Shown: piece by piece, positions 45,145 through 53,365 of the stretch
Numbering within the stretch: the stretch's first letter is position 1
Layout: each line of letters begins with the position of its first letter
DNA from: Ruminococcus sp.
GTDB taxonomy: Bacteria > Bacillota > Clostridia > Oscillospirales > Acutalibacteraceae
Reading direction: 5' to 3'
DNA: 64,000 nucleotides
Assembly (NCBI GenBank): GCA_017457155.1
Contig: JAFTHZ010000006.1
Location: forward strand, 62,001-126,000
Notes under the pieces: generated by a model
Told to the model about the DNA's origin: nothing
What the model saw: only the letters and a program-made list of their open reading frames with translations
Databases searched by the model: none
Program-made: the position numbers and the translations under genes

Positions 45145-45500
45145 ATATCTTCCTCCTTTATCATTTCAATAAGTTCATCCTTGGATATAGACAGCTGTGC
45201 TGCTCGGGATACAAACTCCCCCACCAGCTGATGAGCTGCCTCTTGCCTCGCCGCATCAATAAGCTCTGTATTGTCTGTGACGAACCTGCCTGCTGTCCCC
45301 TCCGAGTAGATGATTCCCTCGGTCTCCAGCGCCGTCAGGGCATGCTGGACGGTGTTGGGGTTAACTGCAGCCGTCAGCGCAAGTTGTCTCACAGAGGGTA
45401 TCTGGGACTTGGGCGGATATGTTCCGCGGATTATCTCAGCCCGTATTCTCTGGGCTATCTGCAAATACACAGGGGTATGCCCCGAAAAACTCCATGCCAT
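45141..45500 (-). CDS. GntR-family regulator, YtrA subfamily
   Basis: 119 residues, short as in YtrA regulators. The N-terminal winged helix reads PVYLQIAQRIRAEIIRGTYPPKSQIPSVRQLALTAAVNPNTVQHALTALE; the C-terminal helical part (about 75-119) is a small dimerisation region with no large effector domain. It heads the ABC operon and most likely represses it. In known relatives, cell-wall antibiotics induce such operons. Confidence 0.93.
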   Translation of the reverse strand: MAWSFSGHTPVYLQIAQRIRAEIIRGTYPPKSQIPSVRQLALTAAVNPNTVQHALTALETEGIIYSEGTAGRFVTDNTELIDAARQEAAHQLVGEFVSRAAQLSISKDELIEMIKEEDI

Positions 45501-45606
45501 ATAACTCCTCCTTCTGTAATTTTTCTTTCTGCTGTACTACTGTACTACCACAATAATACAGTTTTGGTAAACGTTTGTCAATAGTTTCTGTAAAAAATAT
45601 TCCGAA

Positions 45607-45639
45607 CAAAAAAACAGCAGACACCTGAGCGCCTGCTGT
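45607..45639 (-). terminator. Second terminator downstream of 5S rRNA
   Basis: Minus-strand ACAGCAG...CTGCTGT stem followed by T7. Together with the hairpin at 45651 it insulates the GntR operon from the 5S promoter. Confidence 0.8.
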
Positions 45640-45650
45640 AAGTCAGAAAT

Positions 45651-45679
45651 AAAAAAAACGACCACCCTATTGGGTGGTA
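45651..45679 (-). terminator. First terminator of the 5S rRNA unit
   Basis: ACCACCC-AATA-GGGTGGT on the minus strand followed by eight T, only a few nt past the 5S 3' end. Confidence 0.9.
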
Positions 45680-45685
45680 GCTTTA

Positions 45686-45802
<117 letters not shown>

Positions 45803-45840
45803 ACTATTAATTTGTGTCGCTCTCTTGAAGCGACTCGTTT

Positions 45841-45869
45841 ATTATACTACCCCTTTTTGAAAAATGCAA
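45841..45869 (-). promoter_or_regulatory. Strong rRNA-type promoter of the 5S gene
   Basis: Minus-strand TTGCAT (45869-45864), 17-bp spacer, perfect TATAAT (45846-45841). An A/T-rich UP-element-like block lies upstream (45870-45905). The leader of about 35 nt holds a GTCGC/GCGAC hairpin. The divergent gap to 46039 is otherwise AT-rich without a gene. Confidence 0.8.
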
Positions 45870-46039
45870 GTCTTTTTTTAAAATTTTTTTAATTTTTTTG
45901 AAATAGTAAAAAACTCGACACCTATTCCCAAAATTCGTCTTTATATTTGACTAAACGATAAAATGATAGTATACTGTATTAGTATAGTTATATATACCCG
46001 AGAAAATAACTCCACCAGACTATATTACGGAGGTATAAT

Positions 46040-47608
46040 ATGTTTAAGAAATCATTGGCACTGGTTCTGGTTCTGATTATGAGCATCGGTATAGCAGTCA
46101 GCTTCAGCGGCTGCAAGGGCTCTGACGGAAACTACCCTGTGACAGTCGGACACACAAAAATCAAAGAAAAGCCCGAGAAGGTGGCTGTGCTGTCAGATAA
46201 TCTGGCAGACATTATCACCTACATGGGCTTCAGCACACAGATATGCGCCAGAAGCAACGAGTGTACTCAGGAGGAGCTGGTGAAGTACATCACTTCCGTA
46301 GGCAGTGAGACCGCCCCCTCTGTTGACAAGATCGTGGCAAGCGGAGCTCAGCTTGTGCTTATTGACACTCCCCTCCCCGACGAGACCATTCAGGCTCTGG
46401 AGGATAAGGACATCCAGGTTATCCAGATGATCCAGCCCTCCACACTGGAGGAAATCTCCACAGTATACAACGCTATGGGAACTCTGCTGGGCGGAAATAT
46501 TGACGGAAAGGCAAAGGCAACAGCCGCCTACAACCGTCTCACAACCACCCTGACTCAGGCAGAGATGGAGGTGGAAAACTCCACCATCATCAAGCTTCTC
46601 TGCTATCTTTATTTAGACGAGAACAACAACCTCTGCTCCTACAACAGCACCACAAGAGAGGGACTTGTTCTGGACCGTGTATGCGCAACCAACGTTGCCT
46701 CCAACTTCCCCGACAAAAATGTCCAGACACAGATTCTGGAGCTCTCTGACCCGGGATTCATCTTCTATGACAGTCAGGAGGTCCTTGACTATCTGACCAG
46801 CGAAAGCTCAGGTCTGTCTGATCTGTCTGCACTCACAGAGGGCAACGCCTACGAGCTGCCCAAGGAAGATCTCCAGCGTCAGGGTATGACTATGATAAAC
46901 ACCCAGAACTTCATCCTTGCTACAATGTTCCCCGAGAGTGTCAGCCTCAACAATGCCGAGGAGCCTACATCCCTGGCAGCTGACTACGGAATCACCATCA
47001 CAGACGATATGTCTTTCAACGTCGGCGCATCTGACCCTGCCATCAAGGCAGTCCAGCAGAGACTCATTGATCTGGGATATCTGGTACTGGATACAGACAC
47101 CACCGACTACTACGGAGAGAAGACCTCCGCAGCTGTCAAGCAGTTCCAGACAGCAAACGATCTGGAAGCTGACGGAGTAGCAGGCAAAGAAACTCTGGAC
47201 CTGCTCTTTATGTCTGACACACTCTCCGTCGAAGGCAAGCCCGTCAAGCCACAAAGCAGCACCTCAGACAACACCGCTGATGACTCCGGCAATGATGATA
47301 CAGAAAGCAATTCAACCACTACACAGTCCTCAGAGACCATCCAGAGCGGAGACTACACAATCACCCTGTCTGCAGACAAGTCCTACGCTCCCGGCGATGA
47401 TAACGAGGAAATCAAGGCAATCCAGAACAGACTTGTAGAGCTTGATTACCTTATTCTTACCGACGGACCCGTTACTACCTACGGCCCCGGCACAGAGAAT
47501 GCCATCAGCAACTTCCAGCTTGAGAACGGTATCGTAGCCACAGGTGTGGCAGACTATGACACCCTGAAGCTTCTGTTCAGCGACGAGGCTCTCCCCTATA
47601 CCGAATAA
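46040..47608 (+). CDS. Solute-binding lipoprotein (metal/B12 receptor fold) with two peptidoglycan-binding domains
   Basis: 522 residues. Lipoprotein signal peptide (1-25, VSFSGC). Residues about 30-310 match the helical-backbone binding-protein fold of Fe-siderophore/cobalamin receptors (EKPEKVAVLSDNLADIITYMGFS, GSETAPSVDKIVASGAQLVLID). Two PG_binding_1 repeats follow, about 328-395 (IKAVQQRLIDLGYLVLD ... AVKQFQTANDLEADGVAGKETL) and 450-515 (IKAIQNRLVELDYLI ... FQLENGIVATGVADYDTL), joined by an Asp/Ser/Thr linker. No ABC permease or ATPase is adjacent, so a transport role is doubtful. Confidence 0.88.
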   Translation: MFKKSLALVLVLIMSIGIAVSFSGCKGSDGNYPVTVGHTKIKEKPEKVAVLSDNLADIITYMGFSTQICARSNECTQEELVKYITSVGSETAPSVDKIVASGAQLVLIDTPLPDETIQALEDKDIQVIQMIQPSTLEEISTVYNAMGTLLGGNIDGKAKATAAYNRLTTTLTQAEMEVENSTIIKLLCYLYLDENNNLCSYNSTTREGLVLDRVCATNVASNFPDKNVQTQILELSDPGFIFYDSQEVLDYLTSESSGLSDLSALTEGNAYELPKEDLQRQGMTMINTQNFILATMFPESVSLNNAEEPTSLAADYGITITDDMSFNVGASDPAIKAVQQRLIDLGYLVLDTDTTDYYGEKTSAAVKQFQTANDLEADGVAGKETLDLLFMSDTLSVEGKPVKPQSSTSDNTADDSGNDDTESNSTTTQSSETIQSGDYTITLSADKSYAPGDDNEEIKAIQNRLVELDYLILTDGPVTTYGPGTENAISNFQLENGIVATGVADYDTLKLLFSDEALPYTE

Positions 47609-47614
47609 TCATAA

Positions 47615-47662
47615 AGAAAAAAACACACCGCTCTGAAATTCAAAGCGGTGTGTTATTTTTTT
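47615..47662. terminator. Bidirectional terminator
   Basis: AACACACCGCT pairs with AGCGGTGTGTT, with A and T runs on the two sides, between convergent genes. Confidence 0.88.
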
Positions 47663-47673
47663 ATCTTCGGGAC

Positions 47674-48879
47674 TTAACCTGCCATAACCTCGTTGTACTC
47701 CTCCTGAGTTACAACGTAGATTACTCTGTCAACACGGGTTGTACGTTTGAGGTTATCCGTACATTTGTATGAGATAATATACCTGCCCTCTTTGTTGCAG
47801 GGGACGGCACCATCCACATCAAAGCTGTCCTCCAGCTCGGCGCCACAGGTGTCGTATGCCTTGACTCCTGCATACACATCGAAGGTACTGTTGACTATTA
47901 CATAGGCATCGTCAACTCCCTCAAAACGGGGACCTCTGTCCTTGTAGGGATTCTCGTCCGCGTCATCTGTAGGATCCCATGTCAAACTGGGAGAATTCTT
48001 TGTAAGTTCAAGAGAATCAGGCACACCCAGAGGATCATAATCGTCGGTATATGCAAACTTCACCTGCGTATTCTCACCGCAGTTGTCATATATCCATTTG
48101 GCATCAGCTACAGACATCCAGATGTTGTTGTCCGAGGACTCCGTGCCCAGGGCGTTATAATCCTCTGTCACAAGGGTAGCTGCAGCCTGATTTGTGTAGG
48201 GAGCAGAGCAAAAATAAACATCGTCTACCTCTGTGGCGTACTGGTGAAATCTTCCGTCAGAATCCTTATACCATCTGTGTTTTGTATCCTTCAAATAACA
48301 GGAGGTCTCTGCGTCTTTTGTGTCACCACCCACAGAGCAAGCCATAGCCCTGACAGGGATATTGTAGATACCCTTATCGTTATAGGTATATACCGTTACG
48401 CAACAGGTTTTTGTATTAACAAAAATCGCGTAGGGAGTATTCATGCTTTCGCTACTGAAGTTCAGCTCTACCTTGGACTGATTGCCGATGATAGCTGTGC
48501 TCATGCTGACTTCCTTCTTCTGAGCCTCGGTCACCGTCAGCTCATAATCAATGCGAGCGCTGTTTGCATGGGCAGAAATCACAGTCTGGCCGGGAGAGAG
48601 GGCATCAACCCTGCCGTTACTGTCAACAACCGCAACAGAGGGATTGCTGGATGTCCACTGAACTGCGTACTCATAGTCGATCTTGATGATCACTCCAAAG
48701 AAGGCATACTCACCAACCGCAAGCTCGTCATCATAGGAGCCCTTGGAGAATCCCATGGCCAGCGCCTCGTCCGCACTGGATATATCCTCGGGATAAGGCA
48801 GGGACACCTTGCAGGAGCACAGGGTAATCATCATAACCAGAGCAATCAATAAAGCTGTGATGCTCTTTATTCTTTTCAT
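47674..48879 (-). CDS. Catalytically inactive L,D-transpeptidase (YkuD)-like lipoprotein with Ig-like domains
   Basis: 401 residues from ATG 48879 (GGAGG 10 nt upstream). Lipoprotein signal (LCSC). A Big_2-like Ig domain (about 55-120, WTSSNPSVAVVDSNGRVDAL) precedes a YkuD fold (about 145-290: YAIFVNTKTCCVTVYTYND, ALGTESSDNNIWMSVADAKW) and a C-terminal Ig-like domain. The YkuD active site SHGCIR reads SDNNIW and the upstream FHS reads FCS: the His, Cys and Arg needed for catalysis are all replaced, while flanking residues are kept. A pseudoenzyme is therefore likely, perhaps binding peptidoglycan. Confidence 0.85.
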   Translation of the reverse strand: MKRIKSITALLIALVMMITLCSCKVSLPYPEDISSADEALAMGFSKGSYDDELAVGEYAFFGVIIKIDYEYAVQWTSSNPSVAVVDSNGRVDALSPGQTVISAHANSARIDYELTVTEAQKKEVSMSTAIIGNQSKVELNFSSESMNTPYAIFVNTKTCCVTVYTYNDKGIYNIPVRAMACSVGGDTKDAETSCYLKDTKHRWYKDSDGRFHQYATEVDDVYFCSAPYTNQAAATLVTEDYNALGTESSDNNIWMSVADAKWIYDNCGENTQVKFAYTDDYDPLGVPDSLELTKNSPSLTWDPTDDADENPYKDRGPRFEGVDDAYVIVNSTFDVYAGVKAYDTCGAELEDSFDVDGAVPCNKEGRYIISYKCTDNLKRTTRVDRVIYVVTQEEYNEVMAG

Positions 48880-49060
48880 AGTATACAAACCTCCAGATTC
48901 AGAGTTCGTCTGCAAATAGTCATTCTTATCATTTATTATAATTCATTTTCATATACGTTGCAAGAATTTTTTATTGTTGTATACACATCCGCTCTCATTT
49001 ATGATATAATTCAGAATACAGATATTGAAATTGCCATAAACAGATAAAAGGTAAAGGATT

Positions 49061-50278
49061 ATGAACGAACAGAACTACTGCTCTGTCAGCAAAAAATGCA
49101 GCGGCTGTCAGCTCTCAAATATGGACTACACCCGACAGCTCAAATACAAACAGAATCAGCTGAGGATAAGGTTCAACCGCCTATGCAGTCTCAACCGCAT
49201 CATAGGCGCAGACTCCCCCACAGCCTATCGCAACAAAGCCCAGTTTGTTTTCAGAAAGCTCAAGGGCAAGGTCCGTTGCGGAATATACCAATCCGCAGAC
49301 AAAACCATAATCTTAACGGACAGCTGTGCCTTGCATACTCCACAGCAGAACAGCACCGCCCGCACCCTGTGCAGGCTATTTGACAGCTTTCGGATAGAGC
49401 CTTACGACTTCTACCGCCACACAGGCACCGTCAAAAGTGTCTTTGTGAGGCAGAGCTTTCATACAGGTGAGCTTATGGTAGTCATTGTCTGTGACAGCAA
49501 CTCCCGCTTCCTGTCAAAGGATAAGTTCGTACAAGCACTGGTAAAAGAAGTCCCCGCTGTCGCCTCTGTTATACTCACCACCCACCGAGGCACCACCCTC
49601 CATCAGGGAGATAACCCCAAGGTTATTTACGGCTCCTCACACATAACGGACAGAATATGCGGACTCAACTTTATCATTAGCTACAATTCCTTCTTCCAGA
49701 TAAATCCCAAACAAACGGAGAAACTCTACTCCACCGCCATCAGTATGGCAGACCTCACCCCTGAGGACACAGTTCTTGATGCTTACTGCGGTACGGGTAC
49801 CATCGGGCTTGTGAGTGCAGGAAGCTGCAAGAAGGTATACTCCGTTGAGCTCAACGAAAACGCAGTCCGTGACGCCCGCAAAAACGCAAAACTCAACAGC
49901 ATCTCAAATGCAGAGATCGTCTGTGCAGACTCAAAGGACTATATAGAATACCTGAGACAGGAAAACACACCCCTCAGCTGCGCGATACTTGACCCTCCAC
50001 GAGCCGGCTGCAGCCGAAGCTTTCTGAACTCTCTCTCAGCACTGGCACCCGAGAGGATAGTATATATATCCTGCAACATAGATACACAGCTTAGGGATAT
50101 ACGATATATGATGAAGAGAGGCTACAAACCCATAAAGGCACAGGGAGTGGATATGTTCCCCTATACAAAGCACATCGAAAGCGTAGTGCTGCTGTGCAGG
50201 ACTGATAAGGTCAAAGATGCTCAGTCACCCGAGAAAGATCAACAAAAGTCAAATAAAGACCCCCTCCCGAGGAGATGA
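49061..50278 (+). CDS. rlmD: 23S rRNA (uracil-C5)-methyltransferase, RlmC/RlmD (RumA) family
   Basis: Methylates a uridine of 23S rRNA with SAM, 405 residues. N-terminal Cys cluster CSVSKKCSGCQ, with a fourth Cys in DSCAL, fits a 4Fe-4S site. RNA/SAM core: YNSFFQINPKQTEKLY, LDAYCGTGTIGL, ILDPPRAGCS and catalytic-Cys loop VYISCNIDTQ. The TRAM domain that usually precedes the cluster in RlmD is absent, as in RlmC. Which uridine is modified cannot be decided. Leads a run rlmD-crtO-like-bioY-DUF5662. Confidence 0.92.
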   Translation: MNEQNYCSVSKKCSGCQLSNMDYTRQLKYKQNQLRIRFNRLCSLNRIIGADSPTAYRNKAQFVFRKLKGKVRCGIYQSADKTIILTDSCALHTPQQNSTARTLCRLFDSFRIEPYDFYRHTGTVKSVFVRQSFHTGELMVVIVCDSNSRFLSKDKFVQALVKEVPAVASVILTTHRGTTLHQGDNPKVIYGSSHITDRICGLNFIISYNSFFQINPKQTEKLYSTAISMADLTPEDTVLDAYCGTGTIGLVSAGSCKKVYSVELNENAVRDARKNAKLNSISNAEIVCADSKDYIEYLRQENTPLSCAILDPPRAGCSRSFLNSLSALAPERIVYISCNIDTQLRDIRYMMKRGYKPIKAQGVDMFPYTKHIESVVLLCRTDKVKDAQSPEKDQQKSNKDPLPRR

Positions 50279-50282
50279 TATT

Positions 50283-50882
50283 ATGACAAACAAAGAAAAA
50301 GCAAAGCCCAGCGGTTCAGCAGTATTTATGTACTGGGTCATAGGCATTACCGCTACCATAGCTGCGGTGAGTCTCAGCTTATATCACACAGACACCTACA
50401 CAACAAGGTGGATATTCTGGACAGGCTTTGTATGCTTCACAATTATGTACCACCTGTGGATGAGAATAATAATGGGTAATGTGACAAAACTCTGGAACCT
50501 CACCTACACAGGAAGATGGTTCCAAGAGAAGCGCTTTGAGAAAAAGCTCTACAAGATCCTGAGAGTAAAGAAATGGAAAAAATCAGCTCTGACCTACAAC
50601 CCCGAGCTGTACAACGTCAAAGAAAGAACCATGACACAGATAGCTGATGCCACCGCAAAAGCTGAGACAGACCACTGGATCAACGTGCTCATCTCATTTT
50701 CAACACTGCTGTTTGCGCTGGTATGGGGACATCCATGGCTTCTGCTGATTTCTGCTGTGGCAGCGGCACTGTTTGACTCACAGTTCATTGTTATTCAGCG
50801 ATACAACCGTCCGCGACTTCAAAGACTCATAGAGAAAGAATCCTTCCGTCAGAGCAGAAGAGTCGCCTCAAAAACCCTATGA
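50283..50882 (+). CDS. CrtO-like (glycosyl-4,4'-diaponeurosporenoate acyltransferase family) membrane protein
   Basis: 199 residues from ATG 50283 (GAGGAG upstream). Three to four membrane segments. The cytoplasmic loop WFQEKRFEKKLYKILRVKKWKK and the end FIVIQRYNRPRLQRLIEK follow the pattern I recall for CrtO, the last enzyme of staphyloxanthin synthesis. No other carotenoid gene is visible, so the substrate is probably another glycolipid. Its stop overlaps the bioY start (ATGA), indicating an operon. Confidence 0.72.
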   Translation: MTNKEKAKPSGSAVFMYWVIGITATIAAVSLSLYHTDTYTTRWIFWTGFVCFTIMYHLWMRIIMGNVTKLWNLTYTGRWFQEKRFEKKLYKILRVKKWKKSALTYNPELYNVKERTMTQIADATAKAETDHWINVLISFSTLLFALVWGHPWLLLISAVAAALFDSQFIVIQRYNRPRLQRLIEKESFRQSRRVASKTL

Positions 50883-51424
50883 AGAACAAGACCCTCTCCA
50901 TAGCCTATATACCTCTTATGGCTGTTGTCATAACCCTCTGTGCATGGATAACAATCCCCTTCGTCATACCTTTCACCCTGCAAAGCTTCGGGGTATATAT
51001 GACGCTTAGACTCCTTGGCGGAAGAAACGGCACCCTTTCCATCCTGCTTTACATTCTCATGGGAGCAGTCGGGTTGCCTGTGTTCTCCTCCTTCGGAGCA
51101 GGCATAGGATACATACTGGGCCCCACAGGAGGCTATCTTATGGGCTTTCTCTTGTGCGGACTCATCTATCTCCTATATGAAAACCTCCGTCAAAAAATCT
51201 CCTCGGACCTGCCCTTCCTGCTGGCAGGAACCGCCACGTACTATTTATGCGGCACCCTGTGGTATATGACAGTCACTGCTCACAATGGAGATTCCATAGG
51301 AATACTGCCTGCAGCAGCGATATGCATCCTACCCTATATTCTGCCTGATATGCTGAAGCTTCTGCTGGCAATAAGGCTATCCACAAAAATCAAAAGGACT
51401 ATCTCTTATGAACAAAACTCTTAA
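50879..51424 (+). CDS. bioY: Biotin transporter BioY
   Basis: S-component of an ECF biotin importer, 181 residues, six membrane segments. Family motifs: ITIPFVIPFTLQSFGVYM, YILMGAVGLPVFSSF, GIGYILGPTGGYLMGFL and a final YILPDMLKLLLAIRLS. No EcfA or EcfT gene nearby, so it may use a shared energising module. Overlaps the preceding gene by 4 nt and the next by 17 nt. Confidence 0.95.
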   Translation: MKNKTLSIAYIPLMAVVITLCAWITIPFVIPFTLQSFGVYMTLRLLGGRNGTLSILLYILMGAVGLPVFSSFGAGIGYILGPTGGYLMGFLLCGLIYLLYENLRQKISSDLPFLLAGTATYYLCGTLWYMTVTAHNGDSIGILPAAAICILPYILPDMLKLLLAIRLSTKIKRTISYEQNS

Positions 51425-51959
51425 TCATTTTCTGACAATCACAAAGCATCGCCACAAGGTTATAAGGCACTGTTTCAAGGCAGGAATAGGCTTTCAGGGA
51501 CTGTTTCATGACCTGTCAAAGTACTCCCCTGCAGAGTTCATTGTAGGCGCAAAATACTATCAGGGAAACAAAAGCCCCAACGAAGAGGAGCGCCGACTCT
51601 ACGGCTACTCAAAAGCCTGGATGCACCACAAAGGCAGAAACCGCCATCACTTTGAATACTGGACAGACTATAACCCTCAGCGCAGGGTTGTAGAACCTGT
51701 GAAGATGCCCTACAAATATGTAGCGGAAATGTTCTGCGATCGTGTTGCTGCCAGCAAAATATACAACTCAGATGCCTACAAGGACTCTGACCCTCTCAAC
51801 TACTTTCTCAAGTCAAAAGCCTCCCGCTTCATACATCCTGAAACTTCAGACGAATTGGAACAGCTTTTGGTTATGCTGAGCGAAAAGGGCGAAGAGGAAA
51901 CCTTCCTGTATCTTAAAAACAGAATCAAGGCAGAAAAAAACTCCGTACAACAAAGATAA
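51408..51959 (+). CDS. DUF5662 family protein
   Basis: 183 residues, helical, His-rich: LFHDLSKYSPAEF, WMHHKGRNRHHFEYW and FCDRVAASKIY. The spaced His/Asp resemble an HD-type metal site. DUF5662 proteins occur in Firmicutes and their phages; function unknown. Begins within the end of bioY, so co-translated. Confidence 0.8.
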   Translation: MNKTLNHFLTITKHRHKVIRHCFKAGIGFQGLFHDLSKYSPAEFIVGAKYYQGNKSPNEEERRLYGYSKAWMHHKGRNRHHFEYWTDYNPQRRVVEPVKMPYKYVAEMFCDRVAASKIYNSDAYKDSDPLNYFLKSKASRFIHPETSDELEQLLVMLSEKGEEETFLYLKNRIKAEKNSVQQR

Positions 51960-52055
51960 CCCCTGCTGAATAAGTAAACCTATTGTTTTTTTGCTGTATT
52001 TTTTTCGACAAATATGTGCAATAATACAGACTTTCGACACAATGCGTAAACTTCG

Positions 52056-52084
52056 TTGACAAAGGAATTTATTTGAGATAAAAT
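52056..52084 (+). promoter_or_regulatory. Sigma-A promoter of the gene at 52121
   Basis: Perfect TTGACA (52056-52061), 17-bp spacer, TAAAAT (52079-52084), 36 nt before the start. Confidence 0.75.
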
Positions 52085-52120
52085 AATTAAACCCCATAAA
52101 CATCAGGGAAGTGACAATTA

Positions 52121-53188
52121 ATGAAAATTTATCGCCGTGTTTTTTCAACGGTTCTTTGTATATTAATGTGTATTATCTGTATGTTCTGTGCAGGTGCTGA
52201 GGGGAACACCACCTCCTACGAGCTGGAGGCACTGGGTATGACCATTGATTTCCCCAACACCATGTCGGTCAAGACTCAGGACCTGGCAGAGGGAATCCAT
52301 CTGGAGGCTACCACTCAGGACGGCCAGCTTACCATCTCTGTCACTATGGAGATTACCCCCAAGAGCGAGGAGATATACAGCTTCACACAGCTGACCGAAG
52401 AGGACCTGCAGGACTACAGAGAGAAGATGCTCACTGAGGAAGAGTACATCGAGGGCAACATCACCCGTCGTGGCGAGGGCAAGGACACCATCCCCTACCT
52501 TGATTTCTACTGCAAGTCCACCACCCAGATGAACGTAAACGTCTACAGACGTCAGAGCGTGACCCTCATCAATGGTATGCTCATCACCATTGAGTCCCAG
52601 TCCTTCGGAGACGACATAAACTCTGACGAGCTGCTGCTCATTGAAAACGCTCTGCAGAGCATCCACTTCTCAAACATCCGCAGCACAGCTCCCAAGAAAA
52701 CCAACATCGGACTTATCATCACCCTCATTGTTGTGGGACTTCTGGTGCTGGCCATAGCCTTTGTGACACTGTCCTACTTCATGGGTAAATCCAGCGTCAA
52801 GAGAAAGCACGAGGCATCCCGCGAGCGAAGACACAAGGCTCAGAAAAACAACTACGATGTGCTTCGTAATGCTGATGAGACAAATCGCCGACTGGACAAA
52901 ATCGGCGGATACAAATCCAGCAAGGATTACTTTGACAGCAACTTCGGCGCTGATGAGTCCGACGCCATCTCCTCAGCCCCCGCTGAGAAAAGACCCCGCT
53001 CAACCTCATCCGCAGGCAAGCACTCATCCGCAGGCACAGCCTTCACACACATGGGATACTTCTTCAAAAACGTGAAGAAAGAAGTATCAAAGAATAAAAA
53101 GAAGTCTGCAAAATCATCTCACAGATATGCAAAAAATACCAAAGGCCGCAGACAAAGCCGTGACTATGATGTGTTCAGAGACAGATAA
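52121..53188 (+). CDS. Hypothetical single-pass membrane protein with basic cytoplasmic tail
   Basis: 355 residues. Signal peptide (1-26, MFCAGAEG), an outer domain (about 30-185) that looks like a beta-sandwich (MTIDFPNTMSVKTQDL, IESQSFGDDINSDELLLIENALQSIHF), one membrane helix (about 197-222, IGLIITLIVVGLLVLAIAFV), then a basic, Lys/Arg/Ser-rich tail of about 130 residues. The outer part resembles domains that follow a start like LGMTIDLP in other Firmicutes surface proteins. Function unknown. Own promoter and terminator. Confidence 0.75.
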   Translation: MKIYRRVFSTVLCILMCIICMFCAGAEGNTTSYELEALGMTIDFPNTMSVKTQDLAEGIHLEATTQDGQLTISVTMEITPKSEEIYSFTQLTEEDLQDYREKMLTEEEYIEGNITRRGEGKDTIPYLDFYCKSTTQMNVNVYRRQSVTLINGMLITIESQSFGDDINSDELLLIENALQSIHFSNIRSTAPKKTNIGLIITLIVVGLLVLAIAFVTLSYFMGKSSVKRKHEASRERRHKAQKNNYDVLRNADETNRRLDKIGGYKSSKDYFDSNFGADESDAISSAPAEKRPRSTSSAGKHSSAGTAFTHMGYFFKNVKKEVSKNKKKSAKSSHRYAKNTKGRRQSRDYDVFRDR

Positions 53189-53207
53189 ATTTATTTTATA
53201 GAATTAT

Positions 53208-53241
53208 CGCCGTTCATTTTTTTATGAACGGCGGTTTTTTT
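53208..53241 (+). terminator. Terminator after the 52121 gene
   Basis: CGCCGTTCAT-TTTTT-ATGAACGGCG followed by T7. Confidence 0.88.
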
Positions 53242-53252
53242 AGGCATTTTAC

Positions 53253-53281
53253 TTGACTATAATTTAACAAAGTAATATAAT
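53253..53281 (+). promoter_or_regulatory. Promoter of serC-serA
   Basis: TTGACT (53253-53258), 17-bp spacer, TATAAT (53276-53281). The leader of about 75 nt ends in a CACAGC/GCTGTG hairpin (53325-53342) just before the SD. Confidence 0.75.
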
Positions 53282-53365
53282 TATAACCTATAGTGTATAA
53301 ATCATTTATATAACTTAATTACTGCACAGCTTACTGCTGTGTGACAATACGAAAGGGTGTCAGTT

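Noticed and set aside
53325-53342. Serine-responsive riboswitch or attenuator before serC
   Set aside because: Only one short hairpin is visible, without terminator or leader peptide rich in Ser.
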